Source: Pseudomonas sp. PDM15 (GTDB lineage: Bacteria > Pseudomonadota > Gammaproteobacteria > Pseudomonadales > Pseudomonadaceae). Taken from it: a DNA stretch of 64,000 nucleotides. The position numbers were made by a program, and so were the translations under genes. The stretch lies in assembly GCF_014851565.1 (NCBI RefSeq), contig NZ_JACVAA010000006.1:248001-312000 (forward strand), written 5' to 3'. This document shows positions 1-10,337 of this stretch, piece after piece. The notes beneath the pieces were generated by a model. That model made no database searches. It was not told the DNA's origin and worked only from the letters and a program-made list of their open reading frames with translations. Within the stretch, counting starts at the first letter, position 1. Every line of letters begins with the position of its first letter.

Positions 1-506
1 AGATGGTCAGATGCTGCCTTGCTCGCGGAATAGGGTGAGCTAGGTGCATAGGGTGTAAGTTCGGTAAAGAGATCATCAACACCGTGCAAGTCGCCATAGA
101 CTTCATCGGTCGATATGTGATGGAAGCGGAACCCATCTTTGCCCTGCTCACTCAATTTCGACCAGTACGCCCGTACCGCCTCCAAGAGGCTATACGTTCC
201 AACGATATTGGTCTGAATAAAGGCCGCTGGGCCGTCAATTGAGCGGTCCACGTGCGACTCTGCGGCCAGATGCATCACCGCATCAGGCTGAAAGCGCGCA
301 AGCGTTGCGGTGACCAGTGTGCTATCTGCAATGTCGGCCTGAACGAAGTGATAGCGCGGATTGGTCGCGACGTCTATCAGGGATTCGAGATTGCCGGCAT
401 AGGTGAGCTTGTCAAGATTGAGGACTTCATGCTCGGTCTCTGCAAGCAGGTGCCGTATGACGGCTGAGCCAATGAATCCGGCACCACCGGTTACGAGTAT
501 GCGCAT
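1..506 (-). CDS. rmlB: dTDP-glucose 4,6-dehydratase, N-terminal part (cut by window start)
   Basis: Reading the minus strand from the ATG at 506 gives an extended SDR protein beginning [20 protein letters not shown], with the GxxGxxG NAD-binding loop, then [27 protein letters not shown] and YSASK near the window edge. These are signature segments of RmlB/RfbB, which converts dTDP-glucose to dTDP-4-keto-6-deoxyglucose, the entry to dTDP-rhamnose and dTDP-amino sugars. The active-site YxxxK is present; the C-terminal half lies outside the window. A Shine-Dalgarno-like AAGGT sits just upstream of the ATG. A 187-base gap separates it from the epimerase gene, so it may have its own promoter and head an rml operon that continues to the left. 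rmlB and rfbB are synonyms; the family call is secure, the pathway it feeds is inferred. Confidence 0.93.
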   Translation of the reverse strand, partial: MRILVTGGAGFIGSAVIRHLLAETEHEVLNLDKLTYAGNLESLIDVATNPRYHFVQADIADSTLVTATLARFQPDAVMHLAAESHVDRSIDGPAAFIQTNIVGTYSLLEAVRAYWSKLSEQGKDGFRFHHISTDEVYGDLHGVDDLFTELTPYAPSSPYSASKAASDH

Positions 507-693
507 ATTGATTACCTTCTGCGGAAAGCTAGCTGCAGATGTTGGGTGGTTGAGGCTTTGGCAATACTACCTGAGCGAGGCTTAAGGGTCAGCTAGAACT
601 CTGTGTCTCTGCCAAAGGTAATAAGGCTAAGAATCTAATTCTAAAGGTGTTTTTTGGGTGAGGGGGCATCCTCAGGGGGTTATCGGTGCTGAA

Positions 694-1704
694 TTAGACT
701 TTGTAGAAGCTCCGATACCAAGAAATAAACTTCTCAATTCCATCCTCAACGGACGTCTTAGGCTCGTAGCCGATATCCTTGATCAGTTCAGAAACATCGG
801 CATAAGTGTGCTCTACATCGCCAGGCTGTAGCGGTAGTAGCGTTTTGGTGGTCGTTTTGCCTAAAGCATTCTCGATCAACTCAATATAGGTCAGCAGCTC
901 AACAGGCTGGCTGTTGCCAATGTTGTAGACTCGCCAAGGGGCTTTACTTGAGGCTGGGTCAGGAGATAGACCTGACCATTCGGAGTTGGCAGAGGGAGCG
1001 CGGGCAAGTACGCGGATAACGCCTTCAACAATATCGTCTATATAGGTAAAATCTCGTCGATGCTTACCTTGGTTGAATACTTGCAATGGGCGCCCGCCAA
1101 GTATTGCTCTGGTGAAAAGGAACGGCGACATATCCGGCCGGCCCCAAGGACCGTAGACCGTAAAGAACCTAAGCCCGGTCGCCGGAATACCGTAGAGATG
1201 GCTATAAGCGTGAGCCATCAGTTCGTTGGATTTTTTGGTCGCAGCATACAAAGAAACTGGATGGTCAATGTTGTCGTGGACGCTAAATGGCATCGTTTCG
1301 TTTGCGCCATACACCGAGCTAGATGAGGCGTATACGAGATGAGCAATCTGATGTTGGCGGCAGCCCTCTAGTACATTCAGGAAACCAACCAGATTGCTGT
1401 CAGCATAGGCATGCGGGTTTTCTAGGGAATACCGGACACCAGCCTGTGCTGCAAGGTGTACCACCCGATCAAATCGACCGAAAGAGAAGAGCTGACTCAT
1501 CTGCTCACGATCAGAAATATCCATTTTCTGAAAGCTAAAGTTTGCATAAGGCGTTAGCTCTGCAAGCCTGGCCTCTTTGAGGGATACCTCGTAATAGTCG
1601 TTGAGGTTATCGATTCCAGTTACTTCATCGCCCCGCTCTAAGAGTGCGCGGGCAGTATGAAAGCCAATAAAGCCGGCGGCCCCTGTTACCAGTATTTTCA
1701 TCAT
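694..1704 (-). CDS. UDP-glucuronate 4-epimerase-like NAD-dependent epimerase
   Basis: The product is 336 residues, an extended short-chain dehydrogenase with [11 protein letters not shown] near the N-terminus, SSSSVYG in mid-protein and the catalytic YxxxK as YAATK. The segments [16 protein letters not shown] and [18 protein letters not shown] are typical of the CapI/LpsL group that interconverts UDP-glucuronate and UDP-galacturonate. The gene directly upstream encodes UDP-glucose dehydrogenase, which makes UDP-glucuronate, so the pair would supply UDP-GalA for the polysaccharide. It starts with two consecutive ATGs. A Shine-Dalgarno-like AGGT overlaps the ugd stop codon, only 5 bases away, so translation is probably coupled. 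Substrate is inferred from family and neighbour. Confidence 0.88.
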   Translation of the reverse strand: MMKILVTGAAGFIGFHTARALLERGDEVTGIDNLNDYYEVSLKEARLAELTPYANFSFQKMDISDREQMSQLFSFGRFDRVVHLAAQAGVRYSLENPHAYADSNLVGFLNVLEGCRQHQIAHLVYASSSSVYGANETMPFSVHDNIDHPVSLYAATKKSNELMAHAYSHLYGIPATGLRFFTVYGPWGRPDMSPFLFTRAILGGRPLQVFNQGKHRRDFTYIDDIVEGVIRVLARAPSANSEWSGLSPDPASSKAPWRVYNIGNSQPVELLTYIELIENALGKTTTKTLLPLQPGDVEHTYADVSELIKDIGYEPKTSVEDGIEKFISWYRSFYKV

Positions 1705-1709
1705 CAGAC

Positions 1710-3053
1710 CTAGTTGAGATCAACGAGAGAGTCGGCGCGGCCGATTGCGTAGTACATGAGTCCTGCAGCTTTGACTGCAGATGGTTCGAATAAATTGCGA
1801 CCGTCCACTAAGACAGGGCTTTTCAGCTGCTCTTTAAGCCAATGGAAGTCGAGAGTTCGAAACTGCTTCCATTCGGTGCAGATCACAAGCGCATCCGCAC
1901 CAAGCAATGCATCTTCAGGGCTTACTGCCAATATAAAGTCGGGGCGCTCACCGTAAATCCGAAGAGCCTCCTTTCTCGCTTCTGGATCATAGGCTCGCAC
2001 TACGCCTCCCGCTTTCCAAATGGACTCAATAAGATTGCGGCTGGGAGCTGCGCGCATGTCATCGGTGTTGGGCTTGAAGGCTAGCCCCCAGACGGCAATG
2101 GTCTTGCCGTAAAGATTAGAATCAAAAGCATTTTGCAATTTATCGAACAGGACATTTTTTTGGCGATTGTTAACCGCCTCTACCGCATCCAGTAGCTGTG
2201 GCCTGTAGCCGGTCTCGCTGGCAGTTCTTGCCAATGCCTGTACATCTTTCGGGAAGCATGATCCTCCGTAACCGCAACCTGGGTAGATGAATTGGTAACC
2301 GATCCGAGGATCTGATCCAATACCTAGGCGAACTTGCTCTATATCTGCGCCAAGGCGTTCGGCTATTTGAGATATCTCATTCATAAAGCTGATTTTTGTC
2401 GCGAGCATGGCATTTGCAGCGTACTTGGTTAGCTCGGCAGAACGGATGTCCATAAAAATCAGCTTGTCATGGTTACGGCTGTAAGGCGCATAGCATTCGC
2501 GCATGCAAGTTTTCACTCGATCCGAGTCTGTCCCTACGATGATTCGAGCGCCTTTTGAGAAGTCCTCAATTGCTGAGCCTTCTTTAAGGAACTCGGGGTT
2601 GGAGCATACGTCGAATTCAACAAAGGCATTGCGCGTCTTAAGTGCTGACGATACGGTTTGTCGAACTCTATCTGCAGTCCCTACAGGGACCGTCGACTTG
2701 TTGACGATTACTTTGTAATCGCTCATGTAGACACCGATGGTTTTGGCAACCGCTAGGACGTACTGCAGATCGGCCGAGCCATCCTCATCCGGTGGTGTAC
2801 CAACGGCAATAATTTGAATATCACCAAACTGCACTCCGTCAGCAGCATCTGTAGTGAAGCGAAGGCGTCCTTGGGAGCTGTTCTGCTTAACCATGGCTTC
2901 AAGGCCAGGCTCATAGATAGGAATAATTCCTTTCTTCAGGCCGTCAATTTTTGACTTATCTACATCGACGCAGATTACATGGTGGCCTACATCGGCCAGG
3001 CAGGCTCCCGTGACCAGCCCTACATAGCCTGTACCGAAAATAGTTATTTTCAT
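1710..3053 (-). CDS. ugd: UDP-glucose 6-dehydrogenase
   Basis: The 447-residue protein starts [20 protein letters not shown], a Rossmann NAD-binding motif. It carries [11 protein letters not shown] and the catalytic cysteine in [14 protein letters not shown], then a C-terminal UDP-binding domain with [13 protein letters not shown]. This is the normal length and order for UDP-glucose/GDP-mannose dehydrogenases. GSCFPKD together with NPEFLKEG fits UDP-glucose 6-dehydrogenase, which oxidises UDP-glucose to UDP-glucuronate. It sits 5 bases upstream of the epimerase gene and 38 bases downstream of a glycosyltransferase gene, consistent with one polysaccharide operon. An AGGA ribosome-binding site is weak and somewhat far from the ATG. 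Confidence 0.93.
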   Translation of the reverse strand: MKITIFGTGYVGLVTGACLADVGHHVICVDVDKSKIDGLKKGIIPIYEPGLEAMVKQNSSQGRLRFTTDAADGVQFGDIQIIAVGTPPDEDGSADLQYVLAVAKTIGVYMSDYKVIVNKSTVPVGTADRVRQTVSSALKTRNAFVEFDVCSNPEFLKEGSAIEDFSKGARIIVGTDSDRVKTCMRECYAPYSRNHDKLIFMDIRSAELTKYAANAMLATKISFMNEISQIAERLGADIEQVRLGIGSDPRIGYQFIYPGCGYGGSCFPKDVQALARTASETGYRPQLLDAVEAVNNRQKNVLFDKLQNAFDSNLYGKTIAVWGLAFKPNTDDMRAAPSRNLIESIWKAGGVVRAYDPEARKEALRIYGERPDFILAVSPEDALLGADALVICTEWKQFRTLDFHWLKEQLKSPVLVDGRNLFEPSAVKAAGLMYYAIGRADSLVDLN

Positions 3054-3091
3054 GATTCTATTCGTCCTAAAGATTCGGGATATTTTCTTGG

Positions 3092-4303
3092 CTATGACTG
3101 GTCAGTAGATCGGATGCTTCGCTTGATTCGGTTCGCTAGTTTTCTAAACAAACCAAGGAGTCCATCCTGCGAATAGATCGCCGAAAGTCGAACTAAAATC
3201 GACTCTAGGCGAAGAAAATTACGCTTGATGATCATTCGAGTCATTGCGGGGCGAAGCGTGCCGCTTCTAGTAAGATAAAGACTTCCATGTAGCTTTCTTA
3301 TCTCTTCTATCCAGCTGCTCGCGACATGCTCGACGGAGTAGTTTTCGCGTACATCGGAATAAGCATTATCTGCAATGACTTGAATCTTTTCCGGGGAGTC
3401 AAGCAGGAGCTTGATGGCCGCTCGCCAGTCGCTCGAAGTGTTCTTTACCAGCAGTCCATTGATTCCTGGTTTTACGCAGTCCTGATAGGGTGCTACGTCG
3501 GAATAAATACCTGCTATGTGGCAGGCGGAGTACTCTCGGTACTTGTTATTTGTTTTACATCGATTGGCTTCAGTATCCGCAAGCGGCGCCAATCCAATAG
3601 ACCACTGTCGTGTCTGCTTGAATTTTATGAAATCGTTATAGTCTGTTATGTGAGGGTAGAAGCGGACTCTATCAGATACCGCGATACCCTCCGGTTTGAC
3701 TCCGGCAAATTCAAAGATGGCATTTGGATAGCTGTCTAGAATAGACGGTATTACGTCTATTAGAATATTCAAGTCATCAGCTCTGGAAGGGCTTCCGGCA
3801 AAGCCTATTCGTACTTCATTTGAAGTGCTGGATGTCGTTTCTTCCAGTAATGAAAAGTCGAAGAATGGCGTTAGTATTTTCGTGGATTTGTTAAATTTCC
3901 TGAGAAAAGCAGCCAATACATCTGAGCTGGTTAATAAACTATAGGCATTTGAAACAGCTAGCTCCAGAGAGCGGCGCACCAAGGGGTGTTGATAGTAGTG
4001 CGCTATCAGTGAATCGCCTTCAATTTTCCAAAAATTATCATCTATGTAATAAAGATAGGGGTAATTTGCTGATATTAGGCAGTCGATCCACAACTCAAGT
4101 CCAGGATCGCCGCAGCGCACAAACAGTGGGACTGTATTTTCTTTAAAGTCTTCTAGCGAAAGCTCGGAAAGCAATATCTTGCGATAGTGAATACCATGCT
4201 CCTTACCAGCAAAAAGAACTTGCTCAATCAGTTGGGTTGTTGCGATCTCTCCCTCGATCACCATTAGAACATCAATGTCTTGCTTCATTTTGGTATTGCT
4301 CAA
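3092..4303 (-). CDS. glycosyltransferase, GT4-like
   Basis: The product is about 403 residues with a GT-B style C-terminal half: [18 protein letters not shown], an acceptor/donor region with [10 protein letters not shown], then [32 protein letters not shown] followed by [15 protein letters not shown], the place where GT4 enzymes hold the sugar nucleotide. The same arrangement recurs in the middle domain of the larger enzyme encoded just upstream, so the two are probably related. The reading frame opens with TTG at 4303; the first ATG is five codons in, at 4288, and neither has a convincing ribosome-binding site. Only 2 bases separate it from the previous stop. Role: addition of a sugar in the cytoplasm to the growing surface polysaccharide; linkage and donor cannot be told. 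Confidence 0.72.
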   Translation of the reverse strand: MSNTKMKQDIDVLMVIEGEIATTQLIEQVLFAGKEHGIHYRKILLSELSLEDFKENTVPLFVRCGDPGLELWIDCLISANYPYLYYIDDNFWKIEGDSLIAHYYQHPLVRRSLELAVSNAYSLLTSSDVLAAFLRKFNKSTKILTPFFDFSLLEETTSSTSNEVRIGFAGSPSRADDLNILIDVIPSILDSYPNAIFEFAGVKPEGIAVSDRVRFYPHITDYNDFIKFKQTRQWSIGLAPLADTEANRCKTNNKYREYSACHIAGIYSDVAPYQDCVKPGINGLLVKNTSSDWRAAIKLLLDSPEKIQVIADNAYSDVRENYSVEHVASSWIEEIRKLHGSLYLTRSGTLRPAMTRMIIKRNFLRLESILVRLSAIYSQDGLLGLFRKLANRIKRSIRSTDQS

Positions 4304-4305
4304 AA

Positions 4306-7300
4306 CTATTGAAGTTGCGCAAAGGGGGAGTACTTAATCGTCCGCTTTAGTGAGGAGTGGAAGCTCTGCTCGTAGAGGCTTATCGGGACGTCAGCATCTC
4401 TGACGAAAACGCGTAGAAGCCAGTTTCGCCCTAACTTACCAATTGGATAGGGCATCGGGAAGTTGGTGGGTGTGTTCGGATTTACTGTGGTGAGAGGAAT
4501 TAGGCACTGAGCCAGGACTTCCTGATGCTCTGAAACAATCTCTACTCCCACTGTACCTCGTGTGGCTTGAAGAAGAGGGCGTACTGCCAGTCTAATCTGA
4601 TTCAGATTAAGCACTTCGAGGGGCATTTGATACTCGCGGTAAGGGAGTGCGCGAAGATCCTCTCCAAGAATGAGATTAGCATTCCTTGCTTGCCGCAGAT
4701 TTTCCCAAGAGTATGATTTTAGAGGTTCAAAAAGTGGTGAGACCTCATTCCAGAGACTGCTATTGTTTCTGAATATCGAGAGTATGCGTGTTGCTCGAGA
4801 AGTTCGGCATGCTACGAGTTCGCTAGAAAGGCTCTGTAGTACATGGCTTGCTTCGGCATGGAACCTATTGCTTGTGATTTTCTCTGAGGTGGGAATTGGG
4901 TTTTTTTTCCCCATTGGCCTAGCTGGTCCTTTAGATTGAGGAGTCTTACGCTTTTCCCATTCAACGAAAGCCTGGTTATATAGCTCCATCAGCTCATAGC
5001 GAACATAAGATGGGCGGGCCAATAAGCGCATTGCTCGCTGCGCTCTTTCGATCATTTCGGTCCGCTGCTCTGCAGGGAGAGTGATATATGCTTCTATAGC
5101 AGATGCCATCGCGACGGGGGAGTCGTCTTCGCACAAGAATCCGCTATAGCGATGTTTGATGATCTCGCCGACTCCTCCCACATTAGTGGAAACAACTGGC
5201 ACGCCGGCGGCCATCGCCTGCAGCATGGTTTGCGGCATAGACTCGTCAATAGCAGATATTAGAAGCAGATCTGCGGTGTCATAGAAGCTCTTGGGGTCAT
5301 GGATGAAGCCATGAAAGACGAACTTTTCGGAAAGGTCATTGTCCTCTACTATCTGGCGACACTCGGCTACATAGTCCTGATAGAACTCTGTATAGCCAAT
5401 CAGGTCCATGTGGACGTCATATCCCGCCTGATTGAGTTGCAACGCAGCTTGAATGGCGGCGAGCTGATTTTTGCGAGGCTGGAAAGTGCCCGAAACTAGT
5501 ATTCGCATCGGCTTTCCAGCGACGCATGCGCGTGCCAGATTGGTTTTATAACTATTGAAGTACTCGTGATCTACCGGGCAAACAATTCGCCGCACCGGGC
5601 TTATGGCCATGCTGGCCCACATGGCCCCGTGCGTGAGAGAAGAGCAATGAATTGCATCAGCAAAGTGCTCGATGGAGCTCTCGGCGCCTTCGTAGTATTG
5701 ATGCACACTGGCGGCGCATGGTACGCCTAGCTTTTCTGCTAGCAGGCTAATGGTCGGAGACCAAGTGGCGAAATGCACGAAGCGCACTTGTTCTTGGCTC
5801 ATGAGTTCGGCAAGCCTAGCTGCGGCAGCATGATCCTGATCTTCAGCTTCTCTTTGCAGAGGTAGGCCGGGAACATATCCAGACGGCCAACTTTCTTCAA
5901 AGAGCTTAGCTTCCCCGGTCGCCATGTTCCATCGATCTCGGAAGACATTGGCGTATTTGGCATTTCTAGGAACTAGACCAACGACCTTGAAGCCTAATGA
6001 GGCGACTAGAGCGGCATGCCGGATAAGGTGAAGTGTCGCCCCTCCCAGCGCAGGCTCATGGAAGGCGTACACAATGGTACCCTTCTTGACTCGCGCATGA
6101 AGCCGAACAGACTCGAAGGCCGCAAGCACGTCATAGAACTGCGATTCGGTAGTGAATTGCTGCTCAATTAGAGCACGCGCATTTTCAAGCATGGTAGTGC
6201 GGCCCGCTTCGCCTAGGGTATAGGCGGAATTAAGGGCCATTTCCCAAGATGCGGTCGTATTAGCGACTTTGATGCAGCATTCTTCCGGTAATTGGGAGTA
6301 AGGCGGTGCATCAGTAAATATGCAAATCGCCCCAGCAACCGCGGCCTCAAGTATTTTGACTGGGCTTTTGCTACGAGCTGCTCGGGTGCTGTGATCCAAC
6401 GGCACGAGAGCTACATCGAACGTACTGCCGTGCAGGTTCCGCAGGTAGCTTTCATAGGAGTGCGTGAACGGCTTGAAGTAGACTGGGCACTCAAGCCTGC
6501 CGAATTCTTCGGGATTAATGCCCCAGAAATGAAATTCTACAGTATCTGAATGCTGCGCCGCGAAGCTTTCCAGCGCGGGCCACAGATGGCGAAGCACATC
6601 TTTTCGCACCGGGCCGCTAAGTACCGCAATCCTCAATCGTGAGCTGCGTTCATAGTTTTTGGGTAGTACATGTTGCTGGCCGATATTTGTGTTTAATCTG
6701 ATGCTGCGGGTATTGAGTTTTCGCAGGTCATCGATGATGACGTCGCTGTAGCCAATGCACGCATCAGCATTGGTGATTTGGTGAGTCAGGCATTTGTATT
6801 TTGGCATGCCAGGAGCCAAGCCAATATGTTCAGGGCCTACCTCATGGAAGTGCAGCATATTGTCATCCATCAAGTAGACAGAGGGTATTCTGCCAGAATG
6901 CCCATCTACTACCGCGTTACCTGAATCTCCCACGGTTCGATAGAGCACGGCAACATCAAACTTGGATAGATCGACATGCTCTAGGTCGCGCTCTTTGACA
7001 TAGGTGCTAGTAATGGCTTGTTGATGAGGTAGCTGTACAAAGTTTCCAATAGTTACATCGACAGAGGTTGAGTAGTCGGGCTTTACCGTCAGGAGATGCA
7101 AGCGCTTGCCTCGCATGCCTGCAGCTACTAGTAGCTCGGACTCACTGCAGTAGTCATTAAACTTTGTGAGGAACGGAATTGCTTCTAGTCGGCGGTACTC
7201 TATGATTTCTTCGTCAGTAAGCGAGTGCGAAAATTGACTAACATCAATTACATCGTATTCAGCGATGGTGGTTGGCTTTAGAGCACTGTTGCGGTTGAGG

Positions 7301-8046
7301 GCTATATGCTTACGGTAGCGAGTAAAGAACATGGGGATGTCCTTGCCAAGCGATCCGTCCATGTTGGCGCGTACATGGGAGATGACATGATCAATCCAAA
7401 CGAATTCGGCGTGCTTAGCAAAGCGTAACCACAGGTCATAATCACAGTAGCGCCGCAAGATGATATGCGGGTCGTACATGCCGGCAACATCAAACAGCTC
7501 TTTATGATGTATGACTGTATTATTAGCAATGTAGTTCCCATTCATGAGCAAAGCGTAGTTAAATGCTCCGCCCAGCATCCTGGTTTGTTGGCTGCCATCG
7601 GGCAGCGCAACTTCCATTCTGGCGTTTCCATAAACGACAGTCGGCTTGTCGTGTTTGTCAAGCTCTTCTACCCGAACATCTAGGCTGTCTTCGGGCCATT
7701 GATCATCATCAAACTGGTACGCAATGTACTTGCCTTTGGCATGCAAGGCTGCTTGGTTTACCCGTAGTCCTGGCAAGCCACTGTTTCTCTGATAAGAGTG
7801 GACTACCACTCGTGGATCTCGGAGCATATATTCTTTAAGAATAGCTGCAGTTCCGTCCTTTGACCCATCATCCACAATAATTAATTCGAAGTCCGTAAAG
7901 CTTTGCGCCAGAACGCTATCTATGGACTCCTGTAGCGGGCCATATCCTCGTGCAAAAGTCGGAAGAATTACTGTGACCTTAGGAGCCTTGGGGGCGGTTG
8001 CTTGAGCTTGAATGCTCAGGTCTGAAGAGAAGTCTGAAAATTTCAT
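4306..8046 (-). CDS. three-domain glycosyltransferase (GT2 + GT4-like + GT4)
   Basis: The product is 1246 residues. Residues about 20-260 are a GT2 (GT-A) domain with VTVILPTFARGYGPL, IIVDDGSKDGT and an acidic metal motif FDDDQ. Residues about 330-640 look GT-B-like, with YLMDDNM, LRIAVLSGP, VALVPLDHSTRAARSKSPVKILE and AVAGAICIFTD. Residues about 670-1040 are a clearer GT4 domain with HEPALGGATLHL, ILVSGTFQPRKNQL and the E-rich donor motif around DESMPQTMLQAMAAGVPVVSTNVGG. A C-terminal tail of about 170 residues is unassigned. Multi-domain enzymes of this sort build the repeat unit or polymerise the chain in ABC-transporter-dependent O-antigen pathways, which fits the wzm/wzt genes upstream. 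The 232 bases between wzt and this gene hold no convincing gene. Number of active domains is inferred. Confidence 0.82.
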   Translation of the reverse strand: MKFSDFSSDLSIQAQATAPKAPKVTVILPTFARGYGPLQESIDSVLAQSFTDFELIIVDDGSKDGTAAILKEYMLRDPRVVVHSYQRNSGLPGLRVNQAALHAKGKYIAYQFDDDQWPEDSLDVRVEELDKHDKPTVVYGNARMEVALPDGSQQTRMLGGAFNYALLMNGNYIANNTVIHHKELFDVAGMYDPHIILRRYCDYDLWLRFAKHAEFVWIDHVISHVRANMDGSLGKDIPMFFTRYRKHIALNRNSALKPTTIAEYDVIDVSQFSHSLTDEEIIEYRRLEAIPFLTKFNDYCSESELLVAAGMRGKRLHLLTVKPDYSTSVDVTIGNFVQLPHQQAITSTYVKERDLEHVDLSKFDVAVLYRTVGDSGNAVVDGHSGRIPSVYLMDDNMLHFHEVGPEHIGLAPGMPKYKCLTHQITNADACIGYSDVIIDDLRKLNTRSIRLNTNIGQQHVLPKNYERSSRLRIAVLSGPVRKDVLRHLWPALESFAAQHSDTVEFHFWGINPEEFGRLECPVYFKPFTHSYESYLRNLHGSTFDVALVPLDHSTRAARSKSPVKILEAAVAGAICIFTDAPPYSQLPEECCIKVANTTASWEMALNSAYTLGEAGRTTMLENARALIEQQFTTESQFYDVLAAFESVRLHARVKKGTIVYAFHEPALGGATLHLIRHAALVASLGFKVVGLVPRNAKYANVFRDRWNMATGEAKLFEESWPSGYVPGLPLQREAEDQDHAAAARLAELMSQEQVRFVHFATWSPTISLLAEKLGVPCAASVHQYYEGAESSIEHFADAIHCSSLTHGAMWASMAISPVRRIVCPVDHEYFNSYKTNLARACVAGKPMRILVSGTFQPRKNQLAAIQAALQLNQAGYDVHMDLIGYTEFYQDYVAECRQIVEDNDLSEKFVFHGFIHDPKSFYDTADLLLISAIDESMPQTMLQAMAAGVPVVSTNVGGVGEIIKHRYSGFLCEDDSPVAMASAIEAYITLPAEQRTEMIERAQRAMRLLARPSYVRYELMELYNQAFVEWEKRKTPQSKGPARPMGKKNPIPTSEKITSNRFHAEASHVLQSLSSELVACRTSRATRILSIFRNNSSLWNEVSPLFEPLKSYSWENLRQARNANLILGEDLRALPYREYQMPLEVLNLNQIRLAVRPLLQATRGTVGVEIVSEHQEVLAQCLIPLTTVNPNTPTNFPMPYPIGKLGRNWLLRVFVRDADVPISLYEQSFHSSLKRTIKYSPFAQLQ

Positions 8047-8278
8047 CGATTATCCAAGGCAGCTTGCGGTAGAGATGATTCTGAGGTGGTAGAAGCGAAT
8101 CAATAATTCAGGGTGCTTTGCGTCTATATAGTCAGTATTCGATCTTGCCAAAAAGAATGTGGGAAAATAAACCGAGTGCTGAATGAGGTCCATGAGTGAG
8201 GCGTTAATCGCAGTGTCTGTATTTTCACTGGAGTTAGATTGTCTTTCATGGCTTCAGTTTCTGTCGCGGCTCTCTACG

Positions 8279-9043
8279 TCAAGTGGGTATTTTGACACCC
8301 CTGGCGTGGGTGTCGTTATAACGCTTGACTATTTCTGCGGTTGGACCGTCGGCGACAATTTTCCCTTTATGTAGCCAAATGGTTCTACTGCAAAAATCGT
8401 TTAGCAGACCGAAATTGTGGGTCGTAAAGACGAGAATCTTACCCTGCTCCATAAATTCGAACATTCTTCGCTTTGCTTTCTCGGCAAAAGCAATATCGCC
8501 GGCGCCCATGACTTCATCAATAAGCAGTATTTCGGGATTAATACTAGTTGATACGGCAAAAGCTAGCCGTATAAACATCCCTGATGAGTAAGTGCGGACT
8601 GGGTAGTCTAGAAATTCTCCCAGCTCGGTAAACTCGGCTATTTCCGGTAGCTTTGCTTCGATCGCCTCTGGAGACATTCCCAGCAGCATTCCGCGGATCC
8701 GAATATTATCCCAGCCAGACTGACTCATTTCGAATCCGGTGGCAAATTCGAACATGGGGCAGACATGGCCTTTTATCTTCACATTGCCCCCTGTTGGAGG
8801 ATAAATGCCAGCCATGACTTTAAGTAAAGTGCTTTTGCCCGCACCGTTGAGACCAATGAGTCCGACTCTCTCTCCTTGGTTTATCTCTATGTCAATGTTT
8901 TTCAGCGCTTCGATTTGGTAGCTCGCATTGGTTTTTTTTCCGGCAACGAGTTGTCTCAGCCAGCCTTTGAACCCTTCGTGGCTGTTCAATTGGCCGTTGA
9001 AAGTAATGTCCACATTCTTTAGGTGCAGGTGGGCTTGGGTCAT
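8279..9043 (-). CDS. wzt: polysaccharide ABC transporter ATP-binding protein (Wzt-like)
   Basis: The 254-residue ATPase has Walker A as GLNGAGKST, the short Q-loop region of the polysaccharide exporter group, a signature YSSGMFIRLAFAV and Walker B as ILLIDEVMGAGD. These match the Wzt/KpsT/RfbB-exporter family. It lacks the extra C-terminal carbohydrate-binding domain of roughly 150-180 residues seen in Wzt proteins that recognise a chain-end cap, so export is probably not gated by such a cap. Its start overlaps the permease stop as ATGA (9040-9043), implying coupled translation and a stoichiometric complex at the inner membrane. Confidence 0.92.
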   Translation of the reverse strand: MTQAHLHLKNVDITFNGQLNSHEGFKGWLRQLVAGKKTNASYQIEALKNIDIEINQGERVGLIGLNGAGKSTLLKVMAGIYPPTGGNVKIKGHVCPMFEFATGFEMSQSGWDNIRIRGMLLGMSPEAIEAKLPEIAEFTELGEFLDYPVRTYSSGMFIRLAFAVSTSINPEILLIDEVMGAGDIAFAEKAKRRMFEFMEQGKILVFTTHNFGLLNDFCSRTIWLHKGKIVADGPTAEIVKRYNDTHARGVKIPT

Positions 9044-9837
9044 AGAAGAAAAACCACGCGTGAGTCAAGGCGTAGCGCAACCAGTAGCGCAACCAGCCAT
9101 GTGCATAGAACATAAAGCGCTGCATATAAGTAATTTTCAGGAAGTGCTAGCTCTCCTAGCAGGATTGGGTGCCTGACGACGTCGATGAGATAATAGAGCG
9201 GATTTAGCTGGAAAATGATGCTGAGCCCCTTCTCCTGCAGGATGCGTGCAGGAAACATTATAGGGGTGACAAAGAAAAGCATTTGTAGTGCAAGCCCCAT
9301 GGCGTGGGGGAAGTCTCGAAATCTTGTTCCTATGTAGGCGCTGATGGTTATGTGACCAAGCGCGCCTAGCAACAAAATCAAGAATCCAGGAATGGCTAAT
9401 AGCCAGCCCACAGCTTTGAACTGATCAAAGAACAATTGCACCGGAACTACTACAGACATGCCGATCAGAACAACAACTGTCCCGGATACCAGGTTGCGCA
9501 GCAAATAAATTTGCTTGGGATAGGAGAATTGCTTGATATATCCTTCTGCGCGAATAAAGGCGCTGCCCGCGTCTGTAATAGAGGAGACAATAAATCCCCA
9601 GACCGCAAATCCACACGCTAGGTATGGCAGGAAGTCGTGTACGGGCAGGCCAAACAGGAGGCCATAAACAAGTCCCACACCGCCAACAAAGAAGGCGGTG
9701 CTGATAAGTATCCAGAGAGGGCCAAAAAAGGATCTGCGGAATCTTACTTTTATGTCCTGTATGCCCAAAAAGCACCACACCCGCCATAGTTGTAGGGTGC
9801 GAGTGCTGTCCAAAAGCAGCTTAGAAAAAACTGTCAT
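9040..9837 (-). CDS. wzm: polysaccharide ABC transporter permease (Wzm-like)
   Basis: The 265-residue membrane protein shows about six hydrophobic segments and the ABC-2 type signature region: FLGIQDIKVRFRRSFFGPLW near the N-terminus, SYPKQIYLLRN in the middle and FFVTPIMFPARIL before the last helices, ending LNPLYYLIDVVRHPIL. This is the usual make-up of Wzm/KpsM permeases that flip lipid-linked polysaccharide to the periplasm. It overlaps the GNAT gene upstream and wzt downstream by ATGA tetranucleotides. Presence of wzm/wzt and no Wzy/Wzx in view points to the ABC-dependent route rather than the Wzy route. Confidence 0.92.
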   Translation of the reverse strand: MTVFSKLLLDSTRTLQLWRVWCFLGIQDIKVRFRRSFFGPLWILISTAFFVGGVGLVYGLLFGLPVHDFLPYLACGFAVWGFIVSSITDAGSAFIRAEGYIKQFSYPKQIYLLRNLVSGTVVVLIGMSVVVPVQLFFDQFKAVGWLLAIPGFLILLLGALGHITISAYIGTRFRDFPHAMGLALQMLFFVTPIMFPARILQEKGLSIIFQLNPLYYLIDVVRHPILLGELALPENYLYAALYVLCTWLVALLVALRLDSRVVFLL

Positions 9838-10337
9838 ACGCAGCCTGCTGTATGGCGTCCCATGCGGATAAGTCCGTCATAGCGTTGCTCTTCAACGAAG
9901 CCGCTGCGTAGATACAGTCCGATAGCTCGCTCGTTGTGCTCGAACACTTCTAGAAAAACGTAATCTAGCCCCAAGACGCTATTGCAGAAGTGTACTAATT
10001 CGTTGCAGGCACTGCGGATATAACCTTTGCCAGTGGATGCGGGGGCTACAAGGAAGCGTCCGACCTCTGCCGTGCGTAAGGTGAAGTCAATATCATAGAC
10101 TGCCGCTTGACCTACAATCACACCATCAGCCTCAATGACGAAAAGAAAATCATCGTCTTTTTCCAGATATCGGAAAAACCAGTTCCGATGTTGTTCGAGG
10201 CTGATGGGGTCTGGGCTCTTGAACCAAACTCTTGCTTCATTTCTGTTTCGCCAAGAGAGCGTTGTTTCTAGATCGCTCTCTTCGATCGGGCGTAGCAGAA
10301 TAGCTTGGTTGCCGAACGGAAGAACTCTGCGCTTCAT
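9834..10337 (-). CDS. GNAT-family N-acetyltransferase
   Basis: The 167-residue protein (ATG at 10337) begins MKRRVLPFGNQAILLRPI and has the acetyl-CoA loop region in AEVGRFLVAPASTGKGYIRSAC, plus FLEVFEHNERAIGLYLRSGF, the typical GNAT C-terminal motif. It is translationally coupled on both sides: ATGA with the aminotransferase upstream and ATGA with wzm downstream. A GNAT paired with a DegT aminotransferase recalls WecD-WecE, where the acetyltransferase N-acetylates a dTDP-4-amino-sugar made by the aminotransferase. That substrate is inferred; other acyl groups are possible. An upstream in-frame ATG at 10364 would lie inside the preceding gene and is not favoured. Confidence 0.82.
   Translation of the reverse strand: MKRRVLPFGNQAILLRPIEESDLETTLSWRNRNEARVWFKSPDPISLEQHRNWFFRYLEKDDDFLFVIEADGVIVGQAAVYDIDFTLRTAEVGRFLVAPASTGKGYIRSACNELVHFCNSVLGLDYVFLEVFEHNERAIGLYLRSGFVEEQRYDGLIRMGRHTAGCV

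Noticed and set aside
8183-8374. Small plus-strand frame in and beyond the gap after wzt
   Set aside because: It overlaps the wzt 3' end antisense, has no ribosome-binding site or recognisable feature.
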